In this document: positions 1 through 7,216 of the stretch, piece by piece
Layout of the letters: each line of letters begins with the position of its first letter
How positions within the stretch are numbered: the first letter of the stretch is position 1
Assembly (NCBI GenBank): GCA_905236315.1
Contig: CAJOPO010000141.1
Location: 1-10,866 of the forward strand
Length of the DNA stretch: 10,866 bases
Source: an uncultured Treponema sp.
GTDB lineage: Bacteria; Spirochaetota; Spirochaetia; Treponematales; Treponemataceae
Reading direction: 5' to 3'
Made by a program: the position numbers and the translations under genes
The notes under the pieces: model-generated
Databases searched by the model: none
The model's input: only the letters and a program-made list of their open reading frames with translations
What the model was told of the DNA's origin: nothing

Positions 1-123
1 AATCCATAAAGCTTGTGTTTTTTCGCTAGCATTACACGGATTCTTCCACAATGCAACGCCTGCTAGCATTGTGTGTTCAGAATGACTTGCTGAATATAGC
101 ATACATTTCGTACCACCTCCCAT
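1..123 (-). CDS. possible partial small ORF, probably repeat-derived
   Basis: A frame of 41 codons opens at an ATG whose complement is at 121-123 and stays open to the window edge. It reads MGGGTKCMLYSASHSEHTML and continues with an ALWKNPCNASEK-like stretch. A GGGAGG sequence lies just inside the frame and would be a good Shine-Dalgarno site for an internal ATG 9 or 13 nt downstream. The frame runs straight through a stem-loop (47-73) and a GCTAGCATT direct repeat, and this repeat recurs in divergent form at the other end of the window. A chance open frame through a repeat is therefore more likely than a real gene. It lies 40 nt downstream of the htrA stop on the same strand. I recognise no protein family, and the 3' end is outside the window. 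Confidence 0.2.
   Translation of the reverse strand, partial: MGGGTKCMLYSASHSEHTMLAGVALWKNPCNASEKTQALWI
25..79. repeat. divergent intergenic repeat with stem-loop, left copy
   Basis: The copy begins with GCTAGC (25-30), continues with TACAC (33-37) and CCACA (46-50), and then forms a perfect 8-bp stem. CACAATGC (47-54) pairs with GCATTGTG (66-73) around the loop AACGCCTGCTA. The 9-mer GCTAGCATT occurs twice (25-33 and 62-70). The same order of blocks, with the stem rebuilt by compensatory changes, occurs at 10738-10789. The full extent of this copy is unknown because it may continue past the left edge. Confidence 0.6.
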
Positions 124-163
124 TTTTAATGTTTCAGCATACTAGTCCTAAGCTAAACAGACA

Positions 164-1660
164 CTAATTTATTTTATATTTGTTAGTTTCTATAGTGTGT
201 CCATTAGAAACTATTTCAAACCATATCTCCTTATTCTTGCTTGTATCTAATGCTTCAAAGAATTCTTTTACATTAGAAACCTTCTTACCATTTACAGCTG
301 TAATAACATCCCCATTTTGTAAGCGCAATGTTGCAGCAGGAGATTTTTCTTGTACACCAGAAACTACAACCCCATCCACTTTATTATCAAGCTTTAGGCG
401 TTTTCTTAAAGTATCTGTTAAAGGCTGCACCATAAATCCAGGCCAAAGTTTGCTGTTATCATTTGCAATATCATTGCTACGTTCTTCTATCTTTACGCGC
501 AAATCTATTTTCTTAGTACCACGCATTACAGTAAATGTAGCACTCTGCCCCGCTGGAATATTACCAACATCACGCTGTAATTGAGAAATAGATTTTACAG
601 CTTTTCCATTCAAGGCTATAATATAGTCGCCAGCCTGCATACCACCCTTCATGGCAGGGCTACCAATGAACAATTCTGCAGCCATAACACCAGTTTGATT
701 TTTTTCAATTCCCAAACTTTCTTTATAATCATCAGGCACATCAAGTAAACTTACACCCAACCAGCCGTAAGAAACTTTTCCGTTTTGTATAAACTGGTCA
801 ATCTTTGTTTTGATATTGTTAATAGGAATAGAAAATCCTAATCCCTGACTTCCTCCAGACTGAGAGGCTATCCAAGTATTTATGCCTATAACTTCTCCAT
901 ATATATTTACTAAAGGACCACCAGAGTTACCTTGATTTATTGCAGCATCAGTTTGAATAAAGTCAGATATTGAACCAATTTGTCCTCCGCTTCTTCCTGT
1001 AGCACTTACAATTCCCTGTGTTACAGAAGCAAAATATCCTAAAGGGCTTCCTAAAGCAAGAACAATGTCTCCTTGCTGAACATCATCACTGTTTCCTAAC
1101 TCTGCAATGGTTATAGAATTATCATCACTTTCAAAAGAAACAAGGGCAATGTCCATACGTTCATCGGCACCCACAAGTTTTCCTTCAAACTCTCTTTCAT
1201 CGTTAAGTTTTATCTTTATTGTTGTAGCGTTACCCGCTACGTGATTATTTGTCAAAACATAAACAGTTTTTCCCACTCGGCGTACGATAACGCCACTACC
1301 TAAAGCAGATTGTTCATATTCACGAGTGTTTGAATCATCATCATCGCTATCATTAAAGCCTGGTATATTAAAGAAAAAATCTTTAAAAGGATTATAGGCT
1401 TGCACCTTTGTTCTCTCCGTTACATCAACTTCAACAACAGCAGGTAGCACTTGACCGCTTATAGAACGGAAGGTATTTTGTAGTGCCTGAGTTACTGCCA
1501 AAGAATCTTGAGAAATAGAAGGAGAGGTAGCACTAGAAGAACTCTGTGCAAAGGCTACGTTTGCAGAACCGTTATTTACTTTACAAGAAAGTGCCAATAT
1601 ACCAAAAGAAACAGCCGCAACTGAACAACAACCTAATATAGTTTTTGTTATAGATTTCAT
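164..1660 (-). CDS. htrA: HtrA/DegP-type envelope serine protease (S1C family)
   Basis: This is a 498-aa exported protease and chaperone that degrades misfolded envelope proteins. The trypsin-like domain (about residues 60-295) has the catalytic triad His140 (TNNHVAG), Asp170 (ERMDIALV) and Ser246 (INQGNSGGPL). Two PDZ domains follow, at about 300-392 and 405-490, the arrangement of DegP/DegQ. The N-terminus is a signal sequence with a hydrophobic core at about 8-25. It offers two processing options: a relaxed spirochaete-style lipobox ending at Cys26 (ALSC), or a type I site AFA|Q at 38/39 before a Ser-rich linker. An acidic insert (DSDDDDS, 104-110) sits near the position of the family's LA loop. 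The ATG has a GGAGG site 12 nt upstream, rather far away. The gene is divergent from cheR. The family call is very secure; assignment to DegP rather than DegQ cannot be made from the sequence. Confidence 0.97.
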   Translation of the reverse strand: MKSITKTILGCCSVAAVSFGILALSCKVNNGSANVAFAQSSSSATSPSISQDSLAVTQALQNTFRSISGQVLPAVVEVDVTERTKVQAYNPFKDFFFNIPGFNDSDDDDSNTREYEQSALGSGVIVRRVGKTVYVLTNNHVAGNATTIKIKLNDEREFEGKLVGADERMDIALVSFESDDNSITIAELGNSDDVQQGDIVLALGSPLGYFASVTQGIVSATGRSGGQIGSISDFIQTDAAINQGNSGGPLVNIYGEVIGINTWIASQSGGSQGLGFSIPINNIKTKIDQFIQNGKVSYGWLGVSLLDVPDDYKESLGIEKNQTGVMAAELFIGSPAMKGGMQAGDYIIALNGKAVKSISQLQRDVGNIPAGQSATFTVMRGTKKIDLRVKIEERSNDIANDNSKLWPGFMVQPLTDTLRKRLKLDNKVDGVVVSGVQEKSPAATLRLQNGDVITAVNGKKVSNVKEFFEALDTSKNKEIWFEIVSNGHTIETNKYKIN

Positions 1661-1728
1661 ATATTCTAAAAACCTCCATTAATATAGCAAGGTAATTTAC
1701 TAACATTTTTGTCAGCCTTTCTAAAAAT

Positions 1729-1758
1729 ATAATATAAATAAAGGGCAATATGTTACAA
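1729..1758 (-). promoter_or_regulatory. candidate sigma70 promoter for htrA
   Basis: Reading the minus strand, TTGTAA (plus 1753-1758) is followed after 18 nt by TATTAT (plus 1729-1734). This leaves an untranslated leader of about 60 nt before the htrA ATG, and that leader contains the GGAGG site. The region is very AT-rich, so chance matches are common. The remaining sequence between htrA and cheR shows no other convincing element. Confidence 0.35.
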
Positions 1759-1839
1759 TATTATATTAGAATAATTTGTTATTTTCTGATTTTACCCCTA
1801 CAAAATAAAATAATTTTTTTACAATAAACTAATTTTCAG

Positions 1840-1868
1840 TTTACAAATTGCACTTTGCGGTATATAAT
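1840..1868 (+). promoter_or_regulatory. sigma70 promoter of cheR-cheB, near-leaderless
   Basis: TTTACA (1840-1845), a 17-nt spacer and a consensus TATAAT (1863-1868) form a near-ideal promoter. The -10 box ends 9 nt before the ATG at 1878, so transcription should begin at about 1875 and leave a leader of only a few bases. No Shine-Dalgarno sequence precedes the ATG. This promoter also argues against the upstream TTG (1848) as the start, because that codon lies between the -35 and -10 boxes. Confidence 0.65.
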
Positions 1869-1877
1869 TTAATTAAT

Positions 1878-2696
1878 ATGGCTGACTTGCTTACAAATAC
1901 ACAGTTCGATTCATATCGAAGATTGATATATGATAAGAGTGGTATTACTTTCTCAGATACAAACCGCTCTATTTTGGATAGTCGTTTAAAAGAGCGTTTG
2001 CGTGAGAAGCAAATACCAGATTTGGACACTTATTATAAATTAGTAACAAGTGACCAAACAGAGTTAAAAGCGTTTCTTGATAGTATTACTACAAACTTAA
2101 CTCGCTTTTTTAGAAACCAACCTCATTTTGACGCTTTAGTAAACTATGTTGTTCCTCATGTTATAGAAAACAAAAAGAAGACTGGTGGCACAAAGATAAA
2201 TATATGGAGTGCAGGTTGTTCTACAGGGGAAGAGCCCTATACTATAGCAATGATATTAAAAGACAAACTTCCTGCTCCATATAGTTTCCATATAAAAGCT
2301 TCTGATATATCTTTAAAATCTCTTATGGTGGGACAACAGGGCTTCTACCCCACAAATCGTATAACTGGTATACCTCAGAACTACCTTGACCGCTACTTTA
2401 CAAAGAGCGATAAGGGCTATCAAGTAAAGCCAGACTTAATGCAAACTATACGCTTTGATTACCATAACTTGCGCAATGAAAGCGGTGAGCGTGATTTTGA
2501 TATAGTATTTTGTAGAAATGTTCTTATATATTTTGATGAAGCTGCACAAAAGGGAACTATAGATAGATTCTATAATGCAATGGCAAAGAATTCTTATCTA
2601 TTTATTGGACACTCAGAAAGTCTATTTGGAATGGATACAAAATTTGAATTCCTAAAAACACAGTGGGCTTGTCTATATCAAAAGACAGAAAAGTAA
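1878..2696 (+). CDS. cheR: chemotaxis protein methyltransferase CheR
   Basis: CheR transfers methyl groups from S-adenosylmethionine to glutamates of chemoreceptors at the inner membrane and works against CheB in adaptation. The 272-aa protein has the helical N-terminal domain (about 5-75) ending in the family signature TTNLTRFFRNQPHF (71-84). The SAM-binding domain follows, with WSAGCSTGEEPY (110-121), then the FDIVFCRNVLIYFD stretch near 205-218 and the C-terminal FIGHSESL. No extra C-terminal domain is present. I chose the ATG at 1878 over an in-frame TTG 30 nt upstream because the TTG lies inside the promoter and the family alignment begins at MADLLTNTQF. The cheB Shine-Dalgarno overlaps the cheR stop codon, so the two are co-transcribed and probably translationally coupled. 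Confidence 0.96.
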   Translation: MADLLTNTQFDSYRRLIYDKSGITFSDTNRSILDSRLKERLREKQIPDLDTYYKLVTSDQTELKAFLDSITTNLTRFFRNQPHFDALVNYVVPHVIENKKKTGGTKINIWSAGCSTGEEPYTIAMILKDKLPAPYSFHIKASDISLKSLMVGQQGFYPTNRITGIPQNYLDRYFTKSDKGYQVKPDLMQTIRFDYHNLRNESGERDFDIVFCRNVLIYFDEAAQKGTIDRFYNAMAKNSYLFIGHSESLFGMDTKFEFLKTQWACLYQKTEK

Positions 2697-2707
2697 AGGA
2701 TTAAAGA

Positions 2708-3919
2708 ATGGAAGATATTCAAGTATTAGTTTGCGATGACTCAGCACTAATGCGAAATCTTATTTCTCGTATTGTGGATTCAACTTTGGGAATGAAGACA
2801 GTTGGAACTGCTATGAATGGTAAATTCTGTTTACAAAAGCTGCCAACTTTAAAGCCCGATGTTATTATACTTGATATTGAAATGCCAGAGATGAATGGTA
2901 TTCAATTCTTGGAAGAGCGTAAGAAGCAAGGAATAGACATTCCTGTTATTATACTTTCTTCTGTAGCAACGAAGGGTGCTTCTGTAACAATGAAGTGTCT
3001 AGAATTAGGAGCAAGTGACTTTATAACAAAGCCATCTGGTTCTGTTTCTAGCAATCTATCTTCTGTTTCTAGTGAACTTATAGAGCGCATTTCTTCTTAT
3101 GGTGGCAGATATGCTCGCAGAAAGGGCAAAGAGGTCTACCCTACAGAATATTTTATGCAGCAGGCAAAACTAAAAGAAGCAGAATCTGTTGCGGTAAAAG
3201 AAGGAATAATAAATAAAATAAAGCCTGCTTCTACACCAACTAGCACAGCAAGTAGTAAGCCAGCATTTGCTCCTACGTTGTGGCAGACTACTCCCAAAGA
3301 GCCTGCTATTATAACTCCTTTAAGAAAGGGTGGAGCTATAGACATTGTTGCACTAGGGATTTCTACAGGGGGTCCAAATGCTTTAAGAGAGGTTTTTGCA
3401 AAAATTTCTCCTAAGTTTCCTCGCCCCATCCTTGTAGTTCAACACATGCCAGCAGGTTTTACAAAAGAATTTGCTGCAAGTTTGGATAGAATATGTCCTT
3501 TGGAAGTAAAAGAAGCAGAGGACGGAGATTTAATACATCCAGGTCAGATATACATTGCTCCCGGTGATTACCATATAAAAGTAGAAAAGTCTACGCTATG
3601 CAATGTAATTAGACTTTCTAAAGAAGACCAAAGAAACGGACACAGACCTTCTGCTGATGTGTTATTTGAATCCGTTGCAAAAATATATCAGAACAGAGCC
3701 TTAGGCGTAATAATGACAGGTATGGGGCGCGATGGTGCAGCCCAGCTTGCAGAAATGCGTAAACAAGGTGCATGGACTTTAGGTCAAGATGAAAAGTCTT
3801 CTATAGTTTATGGTATGCCAAAGGTAGCATGGGAACTTGGTGGGGTTCAAAAACAAGTTGCCCTAGAGAATATGGCTGATGAAATTAATAAGATTGTACA
3901 AGAACATGTAAACGGATAG
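2708..3919 (+). CDS. cheB: chemotaxis response regulator methylesterase/deamidase CheB
   Basis: CheB removes methyl groups from chemoreceptors, and also deamidates them, once it is phosphorylated by CheA. The 403-aa protein has an N-terminal receiver domain (about 4-122) with acidic residues Asp10 and Asp11, phospho-acceptor Asp56 (LDIEMPEMNG), a Ser at 84/85 and Lys108 (TKPS). A Ser/Thr/Ala/Pro-rich linker (about 135-205) follows; it is longer than in the enterobacterial protein. The methylesterase domain (about 208-400) carries the triad Ser219 (GISTGGP), His246 (VQHMPAGF) and Asp342 (GMGRDGA), with spacing like that of characterised CheB. AAAGGA (2695-2700) lies 7 nt before the ATG and overlaps the cheR stop. 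A strong terminator ends the operon just downstream. Confidence 0.97.
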   Translation: MEDIQVLVCDDSALMRNLISRIVDSTLGMKTVGTAMNGKFCLQKLPTLKPDVIILDIEMPEMNGIQFLEERKKQGIDIPVIILSSVATKGASVTMKCLELGASDFITKPSGSVSSNLSSVSSELIERISSYGGRYARRKGKEVYPTEYFMQQAKLKEAESVAVKEGIINKIKPASTPTSTASSKPAFAPTLWQTTPKEPAIITPLRKGGAIDIVALGISTGGPNALREVFAKISPKFPRPILVVQHMPAGFTKEFAASLDRICPLEVKEAEDGDLIHPGQIYIAPGDYHIKVEKSTLCNVIRLSKEDQRNGHRPSADVLFESVAKIYQNRALGVIMTGMGRDGAAQLAEMRKQGAWTLGQDEKSSIVYGMPKVAWELGGVQKQVALENMADEINKIVQEHVNG

Positions 3920-3954
3920 TTCGTCTTTCGTGTTGATATTACAATACTCCTTAT

Positions 3955-3991
3955 AGACATTAGAATATTGTTGTTCTAATGTCTTTTTTTT
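3955..3991 (+). terminator. rho-independent terminator of cheR-cheB
   Basis: AGACATTAGAA (3955-3965) pairs perfectly over 11 bp with TTCTAATGTCT (3974-3984) around an 8-nt loop, and a run of eight T follows (3984-3991). It lies 35 nt after the cheB stop and should isolate the chemotaxis operon from the genes downstream. Confidence 0.93.
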
Positions 3992-4029
3992 ATTCGGATT
4001 TTCCTCCTCGATATAGCATTTTTATTTAA

Positions 4030-4139
4030 AAGGTACTACCTTTACAGCACGAAGGCTATACCTTTACACTACGAAGGTACTACCTTTGCACTATGAAGGT
4101 AGTACCTTTTTACTACAAAGCCTATACCTTTTTATGCTA
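4030..4139. repeat. five tandem 22-bp palindromic repeats
   Basis: Five consecutive units of exactly 22 bp start at 4030, 4052, 4074, 4096 and 4118. The core of units 1 and 3 is AAGGTACTACCTT, a 13-nt palindrome around one central base. Unit 4 has AAGGTAGTACCTT, which is its exact reverse complement, so the array reads alike on both strands. Units 2 and 5 carry a variant core (AAGGCTATACCTT and AAGCCTATACCTT). The linker resembles TTACACTACG and degenerates toward unit 5. There are no unique spacers, so it is not CRISPR. The spacing is close to two helical turns, which would put bound proteins on one face of the DNA. It ends about 80 bp before the promoter of the ATPase/nuclease operon. Nothing else is recognisable between the cheB terminator and that promoter. 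Confidence 0.9.
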
Positions 4140-4221
4140 AGAGCTTTACGCTGAATGGAACATACCACGAAAATACCTCTCGCCTCAAATTCTTTTTTAA
4201 CTTATAAATCATACAATGATG

Positions 4222-4250
4222 TGGACGATATTCTTATATGATGTTATAAT
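4222..4250 (+). promoter_or_regulatory. candidate near-leaderless promoter of the ATPase/nuclease-kinase operon
   Basis: TGGACG (4222-4227), a 17-nt spacer and TATAAT (4245-4250) precede the ATG at 4258. The -10 box ends 7 nt before the start codon, so the predicted transcript begins at or just before the ATG. No Shine-Dalgarno is present. A small dyad, ATCAT-ACA-ATGAT (4208-4220), abuts the -35 box and could be an operator, although 5-bp arms are weak evidence. Confidence 0.5.
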
Positions 4251-4257
4251 TTTTTGT

Positions 4258-5829
4258 ATGGAAAAGCAAAAACTCCCCATAGGAATACAAGATTTTGAAA
4301 CTCTTAGAAGTGACGATTATCTTTATATTGATAAAACAGATTTCATTTACAGACTAGCTCATGAAGGAAAGCCGTACTTTCTCGCTCGTCCACGACGATT
4401 TGGGAAGAGTCTGCTTATTTCCACTATGAAAGCATATTTTGAAGGCAGAAGGGAACTTTTTGAGGGATTGAAAATTGCAGATAAGGAGAGCGACTGGACT
4501 GTACACCCTGTTATTCATATTGATTTTAGCAAAAATGGCTATGAAACTAATTCTCAACTAAAACTTAGCCTTGATAAAATCCTTTCAAAATATGAAGCAA
4601 TTTACGGAATTACACCAGACACCAACGATGAACCTATTCGTTTTGATGACCTTATACAAGCTGCAAAAAAACAAACAGGGCAGCGCGTTGTAGTTCTTGT
4701 TGATGAATATGACAAGCCTATGTTAGATTCACTACAGAGTGGGGATTTTGAGAAAAACCGTATTCTATTAAAAAACTTTTATGGTGTCTTAAAAGGCGAT
4801 GATGAATATCTAAAATTTGTTTTTCTAACAGGAATTACTAAATTTGCAAAGGTGAACATTTTTAGCGAACTAAATCAGTTAAAAGACATTAGTATGGATT
4901 ACCGCTATGGAGCAATCTGCGGAATTTCAGAAAAAGAACTTAAAGCATACTTAAAGCCCTCTGTTAAAGTTCTTGCAAAGACGCTTAAAGAAAGCGAAAG
5001 AAATACCTTTGCAATTCTAAAGCAAAAATATGATGGCTATCATTTTAATGAAAAATGTGAAGATATTTATAATCCTTTTAGCCTTTTAAATGCATTTGAT
5101 AATGAAAAAATTGAATCTTACTGGTTCCAGTCAGCAACCCCTAAAATGCTTTTTGGTCTGATTGAAGATGCAAACTACGACCTTACGAATATGCTTGACG
5201 GCGTTACACTCAAAACAAGTTCATTCTCGGATTACCGTGTTGGAAGTGCTTCTCTTACTCCAATTATTTATCATTCAGGCTATCTTACCATTAAAGGCTA
5301 TGATAAAAAATCTGACCTTTACACTCTCAACTTTCCAAATGAAGAGGTCAAAGATGGATTTATAGAGTTTCTTCTCCCGCTTTATACCGATATTCCAGAG
5401 GATAGGCTCGGTCTTGCAATGGAACACTTTAGGCAGGCTATTGCAACACGCGATATAGACACGCTAATGCAGCTTTTTTCAGCAGCGGTTGCAGATTTAC
5501 CTACTCGTAGAGAGAGGAACATTGAATATGCCTATCATATTGCTTTTCATGCAATGCTTCGTCAGACTGGCTTTGAGGTAGTGAGTGAGCAGCAAGTCAT
5601 TGGCGGTAGAATAGATGTAACGCTTGAAACTAGCGACACGGTATACATATTTGAACTTAAGATGGATGGTGGCAAGGATTGGAAAGAAGTTGCAAAACTT
5701 GCCCTTGAACAAATAGAAAAGAAAGGCTACCCTGCTCGCTTTGCTACTTTAGGAAAGAAAATCTACAAGATTGCGATTGTGTTTAGTACAGAAAACGGCG
5801 GTGTTGCAGGCTACGAGGTGGAAGAATAA
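4258..5829 (+). CDS. AAA-ATPase-like protein with C-terminal PD-(D/E)XK nuclease-like domain
   Basis: This 523-aa protein belongs to the large family that pairs an AAA-ATPase-like N-terminal domain with a PD-(D/E)XK-9-type C-terminal domain. It is often multi-copy in host-associated bacteria, and its biological role is unsettled. The characteristic start KLPIGIQDFETLRSDDYLYI is at 5-24. The P-loop is RPRRFGKS (44-51, Lys50), Walker B is VVVLVDEYD (144-152, with D149 and E150), and FLTGITKF is the likely sensor stretch. The nuclease-like core has D453 (GGRID), E466 and K468 (FELKMDG), and Q485 in ALEQIEKKGY; all expected catalytic positions are kept, so it is not an obvious relic. An in-frame ATG 42 nt upstream would add a hydrophobic 14-residue leader that spans the promoter, so I rejected it. 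The kinase-like gene follows after 3 nt. A role in defence or in control of mobile DNA is an inference. Confidence 0.88.
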   Translation: MEKQKLPIGIQDFETLRSDDYLYIDKTDFIYRLAHEGKPYFLARPRRFGKSLLISTMKAYFEGRRELFEGLKIADKESDWTVHPVIHIDFSKNGYETNSQLKLSLDKILSKYEAIYGITPDTNDEPIRFDDLIQAAKKQTGQRVVVLVDEYDKPMLDSLQSGDFEKNRILLKNFYGVLKGDDEYLKFVFLTGITKFAKVNIFSELNQLKDISMDYRYGAICGISEKELKAYLKPSVKVLAKTLKESERNTFAILKQKYDGYHFNEKCEDIYNPFSLLNAFDNEKIESYWFQSATPKMLFGLIEDANYDLTNMLDGVTLKTSSFSDYRVGSASLTPIIYHSGYLTIKGYDKKSDLYTLNFPNEEVKDGFIEFLLPLYTDIPEDRLGLAMEHFRQAIATRDIDTLMQLFSAAVADLPTRRERNIEYAYHIAFHAMLRQTGFEVVSEQQVIGGRIDVTLETSDTVYIFELKMDGGKDWKEVAKLALEQIEKKGYPARFATLGKKIYKIAIVFSTENGGVAGYEVEE

Positions 5830-5832
5830 AAA

Positions 5833-7029
5833 ATGAACTATATTCTCTATCACAGAGAAATTCCTGTTCTTGAATTCACCACTGAAGATGACGAAATTAG
5901 TGATGTAACGCAAATTTTAAACGAAGAACATCTTCCTATTGGCATTTTTAGAGATTACGAGATAGGAATTTCTCAAAAGCAACAGTTTCGCACATGGTGG
6001 AGATGTCGCGCAATTCCTGCTAGTAGACAAAATCTTAGAAATGCACTTGAACTTTTGGGAAACATCTCAACGGAGCAACTTGTTACAAAGTCGTTTGGGC
6101 TAAGTCTTTCTGACCAATACTGGGCAAAGCCTTCTTCAAGCGCATTAAAATGGTCAGACATAAATTTTTTTGAAAATGATTTTTCAGAGGATGTAGGAAA
6201 AGCTCTTTTTGGCGTTCTTGATGTAGCAGATATTTCAAGTCTAAGTCTACTTTCACCAGACAATACTTCTGATGGTTGGCTCAAAAAAAAGTGGATTATC
6301 AACAATGGAGAGCGCGTACTTTTAAAAGGAGGAAGCGGTGAAAGCCAGCAAGAACCGTTTAATGAAGTTCTTGCAGCAGAAATTTGCAAGCGTCTTGGAA
6401 TTCCACACACAGAATATTCAATTATTTGTGAAGACGAGAAGTATTATTCTGCCTGCAAGGATTTTATCACTGTAGATACAGAACTTGTAAGTGCATGGCA
6501 TATCAAAAATGTTCTTAAAAAAGAAAACAATGTTTCTGAATATAATCATCTTTTAAAGTGTTGCGAAAAAGTCGGTATGAGAAATATCGAAGAAATTGAA
6601 AAGCAAATTTGCCAGATGCTCACAGTTGATTGCATAGTTGCAAACTCTGATAGGCATTTTAATAATTTTGGTTTTATCCGCAATGCAAACACACTTGAAT
6701 GGCAAGGGCTTGCCCCAGTTTTTGATACAGGAACTTCACTTTTCCATGATATTGCTTTGAAAACACTTCTATCTGGTTATGCTACACTTCCTTACAAAGT
6801 AAGTTCAAAACCTTTTGCTAAAAATCATCAAGAGCAAATCAAAAGACTCCCTTGTAAAAAATATTGCTCTAATTTACCATTTGATAACTTGAATGGAATC
6901 GAAATTATTTTTGACGAAATATTCAAAAAAAACAATGTTATTCTTCCTGAAAAACGGCAAATATTACGTGTGATATTAAAAGACCGCGTAAATGAAACAG
7001 CACATCTTATTAGAGAAAACGAAAACTAG
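5833..7029 (+). CDS. HipA/CtkA-like kinase-fold protein
   Basis: This 398-aa protein has the hallmarks of HipA-like Ser/Thr kinases. The nucleotide-binding Lys165 lies in VLLKGGSGES, followed by a conserved EPFNEVLAAEIC helix (E178). The catalytic loop is NSDRHFNNFGF, with Asp273 as catalytic base and Asn278 for metal binding. The metal-binding Asp298 is in PVFDTGTSLF. The N-terminal 150 residues differ from the classical HipA N-domain and include WWRCRAIPASRQNLRNALEL (55-74) and LSPDNTSDGWLKKKW. Family members of this type are often labelled HipA-domain protein or, misleadingly, excisionase. The substrate is unknown. No HipB-like DNA-binding antitoxin gene lies beside it; its only partner is the upstream ATPase/nuclease, 3 nt away, with a GGAAGA ribosome site inside that gene's last codons. 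Co-translation is therefore very likely. Active-site residues are intact. Confidence 0.85.
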   Translation: MNYILYHREIPVLEFTTEDDEISDVTQILNEEHLPIGIFRDYEIGISQKQQFRTWWRCRAIPASRQNLRNALELLGNISTEQLVTKSFGLSLSDQYWAKPSSSALKWSDINFFENDFSEDVGKALFGVLDVADISSLSLLSPDNTSDGWLKKKWIINNGERVLLKGGSGESQQEPFNEVLAAEICKRLGIPHTEYSIICEDEKYYSACKDFITVDTELVSAWHIKNVLKKENNVSEYNHLLKCCEKVGMRNIEEIEKQICQMLTVDCIVANSDRHFNNFGFIRNANTLEWQGLAPVFDTGTSLFHDIALKTLLSGYATLPYKVSSKPFAKNHQEQIKRLPCKKYCSNLPFDNLNGIEIIFDEIFKKNNVILPEKRQILRVILKDRVNETAHLIRENEN

Positions 7030-7063
7030 GAAGCAATGAACAATCGCTTCCTTATTATTTTTA
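7028..7063 (+). terminator. intrinsic terminator overlapping the kinase stop codon
   Basis: AGGAAGC (7028-7034) pairs with GCTTCCT (7046-7052) over 7 bp around an 11-nt loop, followed by the T-rich TATTATTTTT. The stem starts within the TAG stop of the kinase gene. The T tract is interrupted, so it is weaker than the terminator after cheB. Confidence 0.7.
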
Positions 7064-7069
7064 ACTGAT

Positions 7070-7216
7070 TCATAAGCACTTAATACCTCCATATTTTTCT
7101 AATAAAATTACACCTTTTCTTGCGTAGTAATTAGGCATCCTCGCATTAATATTGAACCAGCCCCAAAAGGTAGAGCGTAGTTGCCGAACTACTTGCGCAC
7201 AGACAGAAAAAAGGAA
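7070..7216 (-). other. open frame segment without a start, repeat-like
   Basis: In the frame +1 to the small ORF 7146-7304, the minus strand is open for 48 codons. It runs from just after a TAA at 7217-7219 to a TGA at 7070-7072, reading CAQVVRQLRSTFWGWFNINA then RMPNYYARKG and ending KYGGIKCL. It has no ATG, GTG or TTG start near its beginning. The text looks protein-like, but the segment contains a hairpin (7177-7192) and its end resembles the GGGTKCML start of the repeat-borne frame at the left edge. I regard it as repeat-derived or as the displaced 3' part of a broken small gene. Confidence 0.3.

Noticed and set aside
124..163. Terminator after htrA from GTTTAGC pairing with GCTGAAAC
   Set aside because: The stem has a bulge and a 13-nt loop, and only A-rich DNA follows on the transcribed strand instead of a T run.
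1848..1877. TTG start for cheR, adding 10 residues
   Set aside because: The codon lies between the -35 and -10 boxes of a near-perfect promoter, has no ribosome site, and CheR homology begins at the ATG at 1878.
4030..4139. CRISPR array
   Set aside because: Units are directly abutting with no unique spacers of constant length, and no cas gene is nearby.
4216..4257. Upstream ATG for the ATPase/nuclease gene, adding a hydrophobic 14-residue leader
   Set aside because: It spans the -35 and -10 boxes and has no ribosome site. The family's conserved N-terminus (KLPIGIQDF) begins a few residues after the ATG at 4258, and the protein is expected to be cytoplasmic.
5973..6410. 145-codon open frame antisense to the kinase gene
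   Set aside because: It lies wholly opposite a well-supported gene with recognisable motifs, lacks family features, and reads as a compositional shadow.
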